Of a stretch of DNA of 64,000 nucleotides, positions 1-10,634 are shown piece by piece. The translations under genes and the position numbers were made by a program. Position 1 is the stretch's first letter, and each line of letters begins with the position of its first letter. The DNA is from Globisporangium splendens (lineage: Eukaryota > Oomycota > Peronosporomycetes > Pythiales > Pythiaceae). Location: positions 716,693-780,692 of the forward strand of contig VFIW01000007.1 of NCBI GenBank assembly GCA_006386115.1, written 5' to 3'. The notes beneath the pieces are model-generated. The model saw only the letters and a list, made by a program, of their open reading frames with translations. It was not told where the DNA came from and ran no database searches.

Positions 1-1
1 C

Positions 2-3000
2 AGCGTTGTGACGAGCTCCACTTTTGCGACGCCGATGACGGGAGTCAGTCGCTTTGACCGCCGACGCGACAGCGATGTGCCGCAAGATCTTCCGACGTCG
101 CGCTTGACTGATAGGGCAATGCTGGATCGCGGACGGGCGTCCTCGATCGGGCTCGGCGAAAGTCGTTTCGCGAACGAGCAGATGAGTCATGAGTCCAATC
201 GACCAACTGGAAATGCGTGGAGTGCAGTGCATGCCGAGCCTACCTTTGGTGTCGCGACCTACGCTGTCCCGTCCAGCATATCCAGCGATCGTTTCGCGCG
301 AAGCAGCAACACAAGCTATGACGAGCGCAGAGTCGACCAACCGACTGCGAGCCACAGTATCATGGAGGATTTGCACTATCAGCCTTCCAGTACGATACGC
401 CCATCTCGAGAAACCAACTCCCTGGACGATTTCCTTGCTGAGTTTGAGCGACCGAATGATTATGTATTTGATCCTGTGACAGGAGGATACGTCTCTGCTT
501 CAGCTCCGAAGCGGGCTAAAGAGTCTGTGGTTCATCGAAACGAGATCAGTTACACATCGATGCCTGCTCAAGAGCAAAGATCGCAGGTGATGCACATCAA
601 CGAACTCCAAAATAGCCGACACGAGCAGCTTCAGCAATATGAGCAGTCTGCACGATATGAGCAGCCTGCACGATACGAGCAACCCCAGCGAACAAAGCAA
701 GAAACGGTTCAAAGTGAAGCTCGTGGCGGTGAGGACGATGAACTTGACGAAACCATTGTGGACAAGATCTCGTCATTGGAAGGCGAACTTGCTGCACTGA
801 AACAACTGATTCGAAAGCGGAAAGACCACGACCACCCACCAAGCGGCAGTCGAAACTCGCACATTGCAACTCGTTCTTCTACTGCAGTAGCGCGAAGCAG
901 CACAACTGACCAAGGCTCTCGGAAGATGAGCATTTTCGATACCAACAGCAGCGATGAGGAAGAGATTGTCCGGAAGAAGCCCGCAAAGAAGAAAACTGCG
1001 AAGAAGAATGCGAAACGCCGCGATTCGTTTGCTGATCTCTTTGAAGACAGCCCAGTTGGAAGTTCCAATCTCGCTGGTGGAAAAGGTTATGAGGCGCTCT
1101 TTCAAGCTGGGTCCGATCCAACGCAAGGTAGCAGCGACGAGGAGGAGGACGCTAAAGAAAAAAGCCGCCGAGGCGCAAAGAGCAAAAGCGCTGTTTCTAT
1201 GGCTGTTACAGTGAAGACGTCTACGGAAACGGTGCAGTATGATGAGTTGAGCGATGAAGAAGACTTCCCGTCGCTGAAGAATCGAAGCAAGAACCGTTCG
1301 ACAACTCAGCGGAAGAAGAACGCTGTGACCAAATCACTCGAAGCTTCTTCAAGTGAGTCTGAAGAAGAGAAACGGCAGAAGAAGGCGTCATCGAAGATCA
1401 CCGCCTCTTCCGTTGGTACTGTCTCTACAAAGGAAACCAAGCCACCAAAGAAGAAGACATCGAAGCCAGCTGCTGTTGATCCAATTGACGCGCTCTTTGA
1501 TGCCTCGGATGAACGTGACGTGACCAACTTTTTCGAGCAAGATGAGAACAAGACCTCGAAGGCGAAAAATTTGCCTGATGCAGCGGTCGAAAGTGATAGT
1601 GATGATGAAAAGGTCAGCAAAAAGCAGGTGGATTCGAAGCAGCGGGATGTTCCAAAGCAAGAGGGAGTTGCAAAGGAGAATGCAGCAGTGAACAAAGTGG
1701 ACTCAGACGAAGAGTTTGCGCTCAGTTTGGCAAACACCAGGTCTGGACGCTCTCAACGTGGATCTCTCAAGTCAGCATTTGCGACGCCTTCACAAAGCGT
1801 TACTCGGGAAGCTGTTATCAAGGAAACAAACAGTGACGCTGACTCGGACGAGGAGTTTGCACTGAGCTTGAAGAATCGAAGAGCAGCAGCAAGCTCTGCG
1901 AAACGAGGATCACAACAAACTGACCAAGCGGCGTCCAGTTTCCAGGGTCTGCTTCAGAGCGCAACCCAGGGCAACGACAAGTTGGTGGACTCGGATGAAG
2001 AATTCGCGCTGAGTCTGAAGAAGCCAAAGCCTCGTCGAGTTAAAAGCGTTTCGTTTCTTCTGGATGCGCCGGAGCAGCAACGCACCGCAAATGAGACGTC
2101 TCAGCCTCGTCTCGATGTCGTGACTGAAGTGGTTGCTCCTGTCGAATCGGTATCTGTGGAATCTGTTTCATTGGCCACCCGCAGCAGCTCACTGTTTGAT
2201 GTTTTCGATGAATCCTCAGTCACAGTGGCTGTCGAATCGAAGGTAGCTTCAGATGCTGATGAAGCTGCCCCATCTGTGGTAAATGTAGATGCGTCAGCAC
2301 AGAAAGAAGCTCCAAAGTTGAATTCGCCTGCCACTGTTGAATCAGCTGCTGCTCCATTGGATGCCGATCAAGACCATACGCGGAGAGATCAACGTGAGGA
2401 GCTGATCTTCGAGGCAGCAAGCCATACGAACGAAACTCGTGCTGAGGTGTTGTCCATTGAGACAACAAGTCATTCAAGCGAAGCTCGCACTGAGAATACT
2501 CGCGAGGATTCTACGCCGCCGCGCGGAAAACATCGACATAGCGTGGGTGACGATTCTTTCGGCTTGTTTGATCAATCGAATGATCCATACAGCATGGCGC
2601 TGGGTTCGACTTCCCTGGTTGGGGACGAGAGCGAAGAGGAAGACGCTTTGGATGATGATGTGAACGACGATGAGTCCGAGATGTTTAGTTTCGAGGTTCA
2701 ACCGAAGAAGCGCGTGAGTCAGAGTGTGGTTCCATCTATTGAGACGATCGTATCGAGAAACAAATCGACCAGCGACCCAGAGGAGAGTCTTTTCTTTGGA
2801 AAGTATGCGTCATCAGTTCCATCTTCCAACCAGGTTTCCTCCACTGCCATCGATGAACAGCTTGACCACGAAGCAAGTGTAAATGCAAACGACGTTGCAG
2901 CGACGTCGGAATCGCAACAACCGCTGCTGTTGGCCGAACAACCACCAGCACTTGGGGAACCGCATCCTGAAGTCGATGCGGACTGGCAACAGATGCAAGA

Positions 3001-3307
3001 GCAGGAGAAAGAGCGACGAAAGAAGCTCCAGCTGAAACAGCGGCAAGCGCAACGAGACAAGTTGCTGAAGAAGCAAGGATCCAGACACCAGCTCCTACCA
3101 AACGCTTCGAGCAGCAACACCAGCGCTAGCGCTGAAAAAGCTGAGAAGAAGAAAAAGAAAAAGAACAAGACGAAAGATACCTCCGAGACGTCTGGGTCTT
3201 CGAGTCGGAAAAAGAGCAGCTCAAGAAAGCACAAACACAAGCACGGCAGCGCCGAAAACGACGACGACGAGCGCAAGGAGCCTCCAAGCACCCTCACGGA
3301 GCTGTAA
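2..3307 (+). CDS. Low-complexity acidic/lysine-rich protein, 5' end missing
   Basis: The frame is open from the first bases of the window to a TAA at 3305-3307 (about 1,100 residues). No convincing ATG is seen at the start, so the gene probably begins upstream. The protein is mostly disordered: Ser, Asp/Glu and Lys runs, a YEQ-containing triple repeat (about 640-690), and three copies of the motif DSDEEFALSL (near 1699, 1834 and 1988), each followed by basic residues. A short helical stretch near 770-820 (SSLEGELAALKQLIRKRK) could be a coiled coil. The C-terminus is a long KKKKKK-type basic tail. Alternating acidic and basic blocks suggest a nuclear or nucleolar scaffold, but that is inference. 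I do not recognise the family. Confidence 0.8.
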   Translation, partial: SVVTSSTFATPMTGVSRFDRRRDSDVPQDLPTSRLTDRAMLDRGRASSIGLGESRFANEQMSHESNRPTGNAWSAVHAEPTFGVATYAVPSSISSDRFARSSNTSYDERRVDQPTASHSIMEDLHYQPSSTIRPSRETNSLDDFLAEFERPNDYVFDPVTGGYVSASAPKRAKESVVHRNEISYTSMPAQEQRSQVMHINELQNSRHEQLQQYEQSARYEQPARYEQPQRTKQETVQSEARGGEDDELDETIVDKISSLEGELAALKQLIRKRKDHDHPPSGSRNSHIATRSSTAVARSSTTDQGSRKMSIFDTNSSDEEEIVRKKPAKKKTAKKNAKRRDSFADLFEDSPVGSSNLAGGKGYEALFQAGSDPTQGSSDEEEDAKEKSRRGAKSKSAVSMAVTVKTSTETVQYDELSDEEDFPSLKNRSKNRSTTQRKKNAVTKSLEASSSESEEEKRQKKASSKITASSVGTVSTKETKPPKKKTSKPAAVDPIDALFDASDERDVTNFFEQDENKTSKAKNLPDAAVESDSDDEKVSKKQVDSKQRDVPKQEGVAKENAAVNKVDSDEEFALSLANTRSGRSQRGSLKSAFATPSQSVTREAVIKETNSDADSDEEFALSLKNRRAAASSAKRGSQQTDQAASSFQGLLQSATQGNDKLVDSDEEFALSLKKPKPRRVKSVSFLLDAPEQQRTANETSQPRLDVVTEVVAPVESVSVESVSLATRSSSLFDVFDESSVTVAVESKVASDADEAAPSVVNVDASAQKEAPKLNSPATVESAAAPLDADQDHTRRDQREELIFEAASHTNETRAEVLSIETTSHSSEARTENTREDSTPPRGKHRHSVGDDSFGLFDQSNDPYSMALGSTSLVGDESEEEDALDDDVNDDESEMFSFEVQPKKRVSQSVVPSIETIVSRNKSTSDPEESLFFGKYASSVPSSNQVSSTAIDEQLDHEASVNANDVAATSESQQPLLLAEQPPALGEPHPEVDADWQQMQEQEKERRKKLQLKQRQAQRDKLLKKQGSRHQLLPNASSSNTSASAEKAEKKKKKKNKTKDTSETSGSSSRKKSSSRKHKHKHGSAENDDDERKEPPSTLTEL

Positions 3308-3378
3308 GCGAACCATGTTCATCCATGTCCATTATGTATGAAGTCAAAGCACCAGCGACACACTCACGAACGAAGGAT

Positions 3379-3601
3379 GTATAGTATTTATTCCCGACCC
3401 CCGCGTTCACAAGTAGTTCCTGAGTGCGTGTTTCCGCAGGGGGAGGCAACAACTCCTAGAAAACAGCAGCAAGATAATAGAATTGTTTCTCTTCTCACTT
3501 TATGCGCTTGAGTACTGCCACAGTTTGTGAGCCTTCGGAATGAGTTCGTCGAGAGCCACTCGTTCGAGTGGGTTCGCGCACCAGCCGCTCTCGAGGATCT
3601 C
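3379..3601 (-). pseudogene. 3' remnant of a second TKL receptor-like kinase copy
   Basis: Read on the minus strand this gives a kinase tail (EILESGWCANP, DELIPKAHKLW) ending in a stop near 3500, followed by matching 3' flanking DNA. It aligns with the intact kinase end and its 3' flank at about 5995-6245, at roughly 85% by eye with several small indels. The match stops at about 3601, inside the last subdomain of the kinase, where the inverted-repeat arm begins; the shared bases CTC sit at the join. Everything upstream of the tail is missing, so it cannot encode a kinase. It implies a former tandem kinase pair. Confidence 0.8.
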
Positions 3602-3910
3602 CAATTGTGGGAGCGCCAATTGGTGCGAGTTTCGCACAACCAGAACCAACACCAGCTCTGGCACTGACCAACCCAGAGGACCCAACTGCTCACAAGAAGC
3701 TCTCCGACTTGGGTCTGGTGTGCCAGGACGATCTCATTTCGATGGTACGTGTGTCAAATGCAGAGCCTTTGAAAGAATTCTATTTGTTTTATCGTGCAAA
3801 TGCTGACGAGGCTTGCAAATTTGCTGTGCGTAAAGGAGGAAAAGCGAGCACTGCGACCCAATTACCGGTACAAGCCTGCGCAGGCACACATGGTGCCGAC
3901 AACAGATTGA
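3602..3910 (+). pseudogene. 3' fragment of the BuGZ/ZNF207 gene inside the left repeat arm
   Basis: This is a copy of the last part of the zinc-finger gene at 14797-16125: the end of exon 3, the last intron (GTACGT donor, AAAG acceptor) and the final exon from 3836 to the stop at 3910. The first 130 bases differ from the parent at about six positions (for example at 3604, near 3655 and near 3722); from about 3740 on I see no difference. Both zinc fingers and the start are absent, so it is a dead fragment even though its splice sites survive. Confidence 0.85.
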
Positions 3911-4100
3911 AGTAGGGCCATTTGAGAACCAACCTGAGCAATGGTGTGTTTGATCAAAAGTAAAGAGTTCTTGCTTCCTGGCTTTTGCATGTGTGTCTGT
4001 CTGCTTTCGGTGGATTACATATCCGTGTGCGTTGCGTTTATTCATTTCATTTGTGTGCAGGGTGATTGCTGGTGTGGAGTTGCTAGACGCGGAGTCTGGT

Positions 4101-5992
4101 CTAGGAGTCCGGGTACCCGCCGTATTTGGAGCAATAGCTCTTGAAAGGCTCGGACACGGGGCTTGGCGATGGATCAGTTGAATTGCTGCTGTTGGGGGCC
4201 ACGTCGTCTGTCGTACGTGGCACTGCTGCTTGGGTTGAGTTGATCCTGTCCACTTTTGCTTGGCTCCAATTTGGCAGCGCTGCTTGCTGACTCTCTGAGT
4301 AGTTGTTATTGCGAGGACCCTCGTACAGCGATGTCAGGACTGACGACGGCGTCGCGGACGACTGGAATGCTGCGAGATTGAACGAGCGTCGCGCACCGCT
4401 GTATCCGTTGTCGTCGCGGTTCCTTCTCCCAAGCGAACTGCTGCCGCCACTGCTACTTCGTCGGGCTTGCAGGAGACTAACAGCTAAAGTATCTTCGTTA
4501 CTCCTCGGTGAGCTTCGCGGAGCCATTGGGGACGAGACTGGGCTGACGAGATCCGCTCCCAGTTTGCTGTGAACAGCCGCCGCCGTAGGTGAGTCGTAAA
4601 TCCTCAAGAACACATTGGACGGCGAGGACACGGTATCTTGGTGCTCGTCGTGGGTCGGACTCGATACATGCGGACAGGAACCGACCGTGTCATCGTTGTG
4701 ATGGCTTTTCAGGAACGATCGACGCATGAGTCGGATTCGAGTCTGTGCTATCTGGTAGGACTCGCGGCGTCCTTGCTTGCCAGTCTCGCTGTTCAGATCC
4801 ACGAAAATGCCCGTCAGACTCATCACCAGCACCAGACTCGGCATCGTCATCGGAGTGATGACGCAGAGCACGAGGAGCGGCAGCAGCACCATGATCGGCA
4901 GAAGGTAGGCTCCCCTGTCGGTTTGCATGATCGTCGGCGCTTCAACAAGAGAGAGCCACACCAGGTAGAATGCTTGGCTGATCGTCGCGAACTGAAACAG
5001 CCGAAGCAAAAACTGCGGACTATCAAACCAAAAGCGGTCGTCGTGATGGTGCAGCTGCCGATGGCAGAGCGCCGACATCTGCATGCGGATCACGGCACGC
5101 ACCCCCAGTGCTACGCCTTTGAGTGACAGGCGCTTTGGAGTCTGCAGGGGGGCTTCGGGTTCTTTTGGCAGGAGGTTACTGTTATCACTGTTCTGGAGCT
5201 TTGTTAGTCGCACTCGGATATCTCGCATCGTGATCACGCGAAGACGGTCGTCCACGATGCCGCGTAAGATCTGCAGCACCTTGAAGAAAATCACCAGATT
5301 CACGAGGAGCAGGATCCCGCCGACGCCGATAAAGATCCAGTGGTCGTAGTTCGGGCACACGGATGGCAGCACGGAGATCACCACCAGGATAAACAGTGCA
5401 CTGACATGCAAATCCGTGATATGGAAGAGCAAGTTGCGCATGCAGAGCACGTGGTACCGGGCGTACGTCATGGGTTCGACTTGGTGTCCTTGCGGAAGCA
5501 GCCACCTGTTTGGATTACTTGGTTTAGGCTTCACGCCAAACAGTCGTTCCATCTCGGTTGGGTTCTTGTAAATGTACCTGGATCGATTCTGACAGATGTT
5601 GTACGCCAGGATCTCAAAGCTTTTCCACAGATGCCACTGCTTGAGCACGTTGAACCGGAAGCACCATCCTTCGCGCTGGTAGCGCTCCAACAAGAGACTG
5701 TACGCGCGTGATCCCTGGACCAGATCCATTCCTGACTTCGTTCGTCGAAACGTTGACGGTCGGTTCCCATGCAATCTGGATGCCGACTGGAACTCGCCAC
5801 GCGTCCATCGATCTTCCGATCCGTTGAGCGTTCGATTGTAATCTGCATTTTCTTCTTCGTCACTGTACTGTAAACCAACCGCATGCTCGCTGCGTCCACT
5901 TTCTTCTTCAATGTCTTGTGAATTGTGCTTGTTCCAGATCAATTTCGGGACGACTGTACCGATGAAGAGCAGCAGCAGCACGATCGCAATGA
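4101..5992 (-). pseudogene. 5'-truncated copy of the MLO-like membrane protein gene
   Basis: A frame open from the repeat boundary to the stop at 4101 matches the C-terminal 626 residues of the intact gene at 11943-14606, without a single amino-acid change that I can find. It lacks the N-terminal 261 residues: the signal/anchor region, the first membrane segments and the start codon. The frame begins inside a membrane segment and has no ATG at the breakpoint. It lies just downstream of, and on the same strand as, the kinase at 6121-8833, so kinase read-through transcripts could include it. Absence of decay means either very recent duplication or continuing gene conversion. Confidence 0.85.
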
Positions 5993-6120
5993 GACGTAGA
6001 TTATTTGTTCCCGACCCCTGCGTTCACACTTAAATAATTGTTGGGTGCGTGTTTCCACAGGGGGAAGCAACAACTACACTAAAATAAACAGCAGAACACA
6101 TGATAAAATTGTTTCTCTTC

Positions 6121-8833
6121 TCACTTTGTGCGCTTCAGCACTTTCTGATGGAGCGACAGCAGCCACAGTTTGTGAACCTTCGGGATGAGTTCGTCGACAG
6201 CCACCCGTTCGAACGGGTTCGCGCACCAGCCACTCTCGAGGATCTCGGCGCACCCCTGCGGGATGCTCGGCAGCAGTGGCGGTCGCTCGCCGTCCTTGAC
6301 GCACGTGTACACCTCGAGATGCGTCTTCCCCTCCCATGGACTTCGATCGGGCACCATGATCTGCCACAGTGTGATCATCAGGCTGTAGGTGTCCACGGCG
6401 GTCCCATACCTTGCCGTTTTTCCGCCGAGGATCATCTCTGGAGCCATGTAATCCACCGTCCCGGCGATCGTCATCGTACCATCGGTGCGTGGTCGCAACA
6501 AGTTTGCTTCGCCGAAATCCGCCAGCTTCAGTAGATAATCTTGGCCCAGCAGGAAATTGTCGGTCTTGATATCGCGATGCAGCAACGGTGGCGAAAAGCT
6601 GTGCAGGTACGCGACGGCCTTGCACGCATCCAGCCACGCCTTGAGCTTCGTCGAAAGCCCCCAGAAGCTACTGTTTTTCAGCGCGACATCGAGTCCGCCG
6701 TACTCGCAAAACTCAAACACGAGCGAAATCGACGGCGGCACGACGCACAGACCGTGGAACTTGACGATATTCGGGTGCGAAAGCTGCACGTTCAGCGCTG
6801 TTTCACGGGAGAAGCGATCCAACTCTTCGTCGGTGACTTGGACGGACGTGTAGATCTTGAGCGCAATGTCGGTGTTCCCTCGGAGAACCCCGCGCATGAC
6901 GATCGACGTCGCACCCTGCGCAATGATGCCGTCGAGCTTCAGCTCGGAGAAGTCGACGACGTTCTTTCTGTGCTCTTCAATCATGCGGTGGACGTCGTAC
7001 ACGGACGTCCGCGTGGAGAAGTTCGTGATCATGCCGCGCTCCGCAAGCTGGCGCATGTACTGCCGCATCGGACTCTGTGTGCGCGACGTGCCGTCGTCAA
7101 TGCCCAGCCAGTACCTCGTGTCGGCGCGCAGCGATAACAGGATCGCCACCGTGGTGAGTGCGAAGATGCTTTGCACTACGCAATACCCAATGTAGATGCC
7201 ATCGGTTCCTCCTCCCCCTGACATGTCGACAATCTGGATGACCAAATTGGACGTCGTGCCGATCACGGCCGCCACGAAGAAGAAATCAAACGACGACCGC
7301 GCATGGAACACGAACTTCGCCCAAAAGTAAAAGCAGAGCAGCACGAAGTGCACAGCGACGGAAATCGCATTCATCGCCACACTGCCGTTCTGCGTGAACA
7401 GACTCATGTACAGCACGAGCATCACGATGCACACGGCGCCAGAGTACACGATCGAGCGCACGACGGCTTCCTGGGACACGCTGCGCTGCACCATAAGCAT
7501 CGGCAAGAGCTGCAGGATCCACACGTACGGCAGTGTGGCAATGTTGCACGGGTACAGCGCGTCGTCGTTCTCTGGGACCAAGTTGGAGGTCTCAGCGGCA
7601 GCTTCGTCGGAACGATTGAGTGCCAAAGGCGCATAGCTCACGCCGTACAGCGCAATGCCGCAGCACGAGAGGAACGCGATCATGTACCAAATGGCTTCGT
7701 AGCACGGCAGCATGAACGCCGATGCTATAGTTTTTCGCGATACAAACAAAACACACGTTAGTTCTACGGCGCATTTCAAATAAATGATACAAAATTGGAG
7801 CAAGCGTGTACGCACTCAGGTTGATGCGCGCACTGGTGACGGCCGTGCTTCGCAGTACGCGCTTGCGACTCTGACTGCATCGGATCGCGACCCAGAGCGA
7901 GATGACCAGCAGCACGAGCATGTTGAGCGTCGGGATCGTGACGGCCGCCGTGGACGCAATCGTGTTCTCGCGGACTGGCGTCGTCCGTTTGCAGCGCAGC
8001 TTATAGTTCTTGTACGGCCGCGTATGATCGAGCACGGTGGCGATCACGACGCCGACGGGGATCGCAGCGATGGAGATCCCCAGCGTGAACAGCAAAAAGT
8101 ACGAGTCCCAGTTGATATTGAACCGCTTCCAGAGCGAAAGCAGCCACTGCTTGGGCGTCGTGCGGAACGTGAACGACGCATTCGTGCGCAACGTGTCGCT
8201 GAGCGAATCGTGGGAGCTGCTGCTGAGTCGCGCATCGTTGTACGACGCGGACTGACAGGACGGATCGCGCGTGCTCGCGGCCGTGCGCAGGCCGCCGAAG
8301 ATCGCGCCGATGGACAACTGGTTGACGGCGAGCCCGTTCTGCGCCATCAGCGTGCCGTTGTTGTTGACGGTGTTGTTGTTGTTCGTGTTGTGGAAGCTGG
8401 ACAAATGGTCGTGGATGTCGTCGATCATGATCGCGTCCTGGTACGACGGCATGATGTTCTCCGGGTTGGTGAACACGTTCGCGTTGATCATCGGGAAGAG
8501 GTCGTGGAGCGAGTCCATACGCTCGCGGCGGTACGCTGGCGGCGCATTCGGGTTCATGCGGAACTGGTTCAGCTGCTGCGGCTGGTACACGAAGCTCGGC
8601 GAGTCGTTCTCATTCCTCTCAGGCGGCGACTGGCGCGTCGGGTACTGCGGCCGCTGTCGCTGTTGTCGGGTATTGCTGTTGCCTGCTGCTGCTGCTGGAG
8701 CGCCGTCGTCGTTCCCCGCAGGCACGATGATGTCGTTGTGCGAGTCGCGCGCTTCCAGTAGACAGAAGCTCGCGTTCGGCGTCGGCGAGTTCGAGCCGTC
8801 GTCCGACAGACCCAACCGCGGAGGCGACTCCAT
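6121..8833 (-). CDS. Multi-pass membrane TKL-type receptor-like protein kinase
   Basis: Two exons: 8833-7816 and 7724-6121, with a 91-bp intron (GTGCGT donor, CTAAC branch site, CTATAG acceptor); 873 residues. Residues 1-240 are low-complexity (Asn/Gln/Pro-rich). About eight hydrophobic segments follow between 245 and 538. The cytoplasmic kinase domain spans about 600-870: a degenerate glycine loop (AQGATS), Lys629 in ALKIY, HRDIKTDN at 722-729, DFG at 742-744 and APE at 767-769. All catalytic residues are present, so it should be an active Ser/Thr (tyrosine-kinase-like group) kinase. Oomycetes have expanded TKL families, some fused to GPCR-like membrane regions; whether these segments form a true receptor is unknown. 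A decayed copy of its 3' end lies at 3379-3601. Confidence 0.88.
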
Positions 8834-9449
8834 CCTCTATGTCTGTGTATATATCCGCGTCTGCTAGTGCTTGCCGATGCGCTTGTCGAGGGGCATGCAC
8901 GCGTGCACCTTGGCGCACTGGGACAAATAGGTGAGTTAGCGGCACGGGTTCCGATATGCTGCTGCGTGGTATTCTTCACACAGAGGGCGACGGTACTGCA
9001 GGTGGGTCGCTGCTGTGCTATGCTGCTGTGTGAGAAGGATGACGGAGGAGGATGCGCTCGCTGCTGCTTTATGCGGGGCATTCCTTTATTTCCGTGTTCC
9101 ACCCAGCACAGCAGGAAACCTACCAAATTGAGGGGGCACTATTTACAACCGGACGGTACCAGAGGGTTATTTGCATGGGTGAAACTGGGTGGGTCAAATA
9201 GACATTTGTGGGTGATTCACTTATTTTCTTTTTTTTCAGTCACTTCTGTGCGACAAGTGGCCAGTTGGGGGTGACGCACTCTGCATATGCACATACAGTA
9301 CTTGAGTGCATCTGCCATGACTGGCTTCAGGTGGGTGGGACAAATACAGTACGAAAAGTATGCAATTCGAGAGGATTAGCTGAAAATATAACTTCGCATT
9401 TCACTCAAACGACTCATTCAAATCGAACTTTACGGCAAAACGAATCCAC
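8834..9449. other. Intergenic: divergent kinase and TatD promoters
   Basis: No convincing coding frame. The stretch separates the start of the kinase from the TatD gene on the other strand and must hold both promoters. The TatD-side initiator-like motif is listed separately. A 10-nt T-rich run occurs near 9228-9237. Confidence 0.5.
9412..9426 (+). promoter_or_regulatory. Initiator-like core promoter motif upstream of tatD
   Basis: The sequence ACTCATTCAAATCG resembles the oomycete core promoter, an Inr-like YTCANTYY followed by an A/T-rich CAAWTT-type flank. It lies about 35 bases before the ATG at 9450, a normal distance for the short oomycete 5' UTR. Motif resemblance only. Confidence 0.45.
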
Positions 9450-10550
9450 ATGTGCAAGAGCATTGGGAAGAATCTGCAGCGTCGATTCCTAATGACCGCA
9501 CCACTGGCATCCCCAGGGCCGCGTGCGTCACGGCCTGCACTTATTGACGCCCATTGCCACATCCACGACCCAAGGTTCCAGCAGCAGCAGCAGCAGGAAG
9601 GAGGCGCTCTACAGACAGTGATCGCGCGCGCAAAGGCGGCGAATGTGACGCACATCGTTTCGTGCGCATGCTTTGAAGACGATTGGAGTGCCCTCGACAC
9701 CGTTCTGTCGACATGGGAATATTATAGTAAGAGCGGCAGCGATGGTGCGATTGGGCTCACGCCTTCGTTTGGAGTCCATCCATGGTGGGCCAATTCGAGA
9801 CGCGACGATTACCTGGAGCTCCTGCGCGCCAAGCTGATGCAACACCCGAACGCAATGGTAAGTCAGAGATATGGTTGTGCTTCTGGTTATGAAGATGCAA
9901 TAAATACCAATCCCATGCATGTCTTTTATACGTAGCTAGGTGAGATTGGCCTGTGCAAAACCGCACGAGGTCGGCTCGTGGATCGCGAGACCCAGGAGCG
10001 CGTGTTTTACGAGCAACTGGAGCTCGCGACGGAGCTCTCGCGGGCGTGTGTGATCCATTGTGTCGGGTACTATGGGAAACTGCTGGAGCTCCTGCAGAAA
10101 CTGGTCAAAGCGACGCATAAATTGCCGCCGAAGATCGTGCTGCACTCGTATGGCGGAGGTGCCGAGATGGTGGCGTCGTTTCTGGCGCTCGAACAGAAAG
10201 TAACCCCCCACACGCAGATCTACTTTTCGTTGAATGCAAAGCAGCTCGCGGACACGCGGTCGGATAAGGCGGCGTCGTGTTGTGCGAGTATCCCACTGAG
10301 AGCGCTGCTGCTGGAGACAGATGCGCCAGATCAAACACCGCCACCTGAGGTGCTCCAACAGCACGCAGATGCGGACGGCGCCATGGGATTTTCTGTCGAG
10401 GACTCGTTAGCGACAACATCGTTGCAGCTGAACGAGCCTGCGTTTGTGAAAATCGCGTACATTCGCGCTGCGGAAATTCGAAAGCTCTCGCTGGAGGAAT
10501 TAGCAGCTCAAGCACACAAGAATGCGCGCACAGCATTCGGGTTTGAGTAA
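9450..10550 (+). CDS. tatD: TatD-family metal-dependent DNase
   Basis: Two exons: 9450-9857 and 9936-10550, with a 78-bp intron (ATG|GTAAGT ... TACGTAG); 340 residues. Splicing joins HPNAM to LGEIGL, restoring the conserved GEIGL motif with its metal-binding Glu. Other family signatures: DAHCHIHD (two metal-binding His) near residue 33, FGVHPWW, VIHCVGYYGK, VLHSYGG (metal His) and LLETDAPD (metal Asp). TatD proteins are TIM-barrel hydrolases with 3'-5' exonuclease/endonuclease activity, implicated in DNA repair and apoptotic DNA degradation. A later ATG at 9492 would remove 14 residues; 9450 is taken because it follows the promoter motif closely. In GEIGLCK a Cys sits where many members have Asp. 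Confidence 0.9.
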
Positions 10551-10634
10551 TGGCTCTTAGTCATATTCATGGTTGATGGTGGGGAAGAACGAGTTCATAT
10601 ATTTATATTGTGAAAAGATGCCGTTCGTATTATT

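Larger units (their letters stand above)
3602..5992. repeat. Left arm of a 2.39-kb inverted duplication
   Basis: Bases 3602-5992 are the reverse complement of 12715-15105 (paired coordinates sum to 18,707). Translations of 3734-5981 are identical to those of the partner in every frame I compared. Only the outer 130 bases carry about six mismatches. The arm holds the convergent 3' ends of two genes. The inner boundary is sharp: GCAATGA, then divergence into the kinase 3' flank at 5993. An assembly artefact is possible but less likely, because the arm lies between two diverged copies of a kinase tail. Confidence 0.9.

Noticed and set aside
7784..8761. 325-codon plus-strand frame opposite the kinase
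   Set aside because: Arg/Asp/Val-rich shadow typical of antisense frames here.
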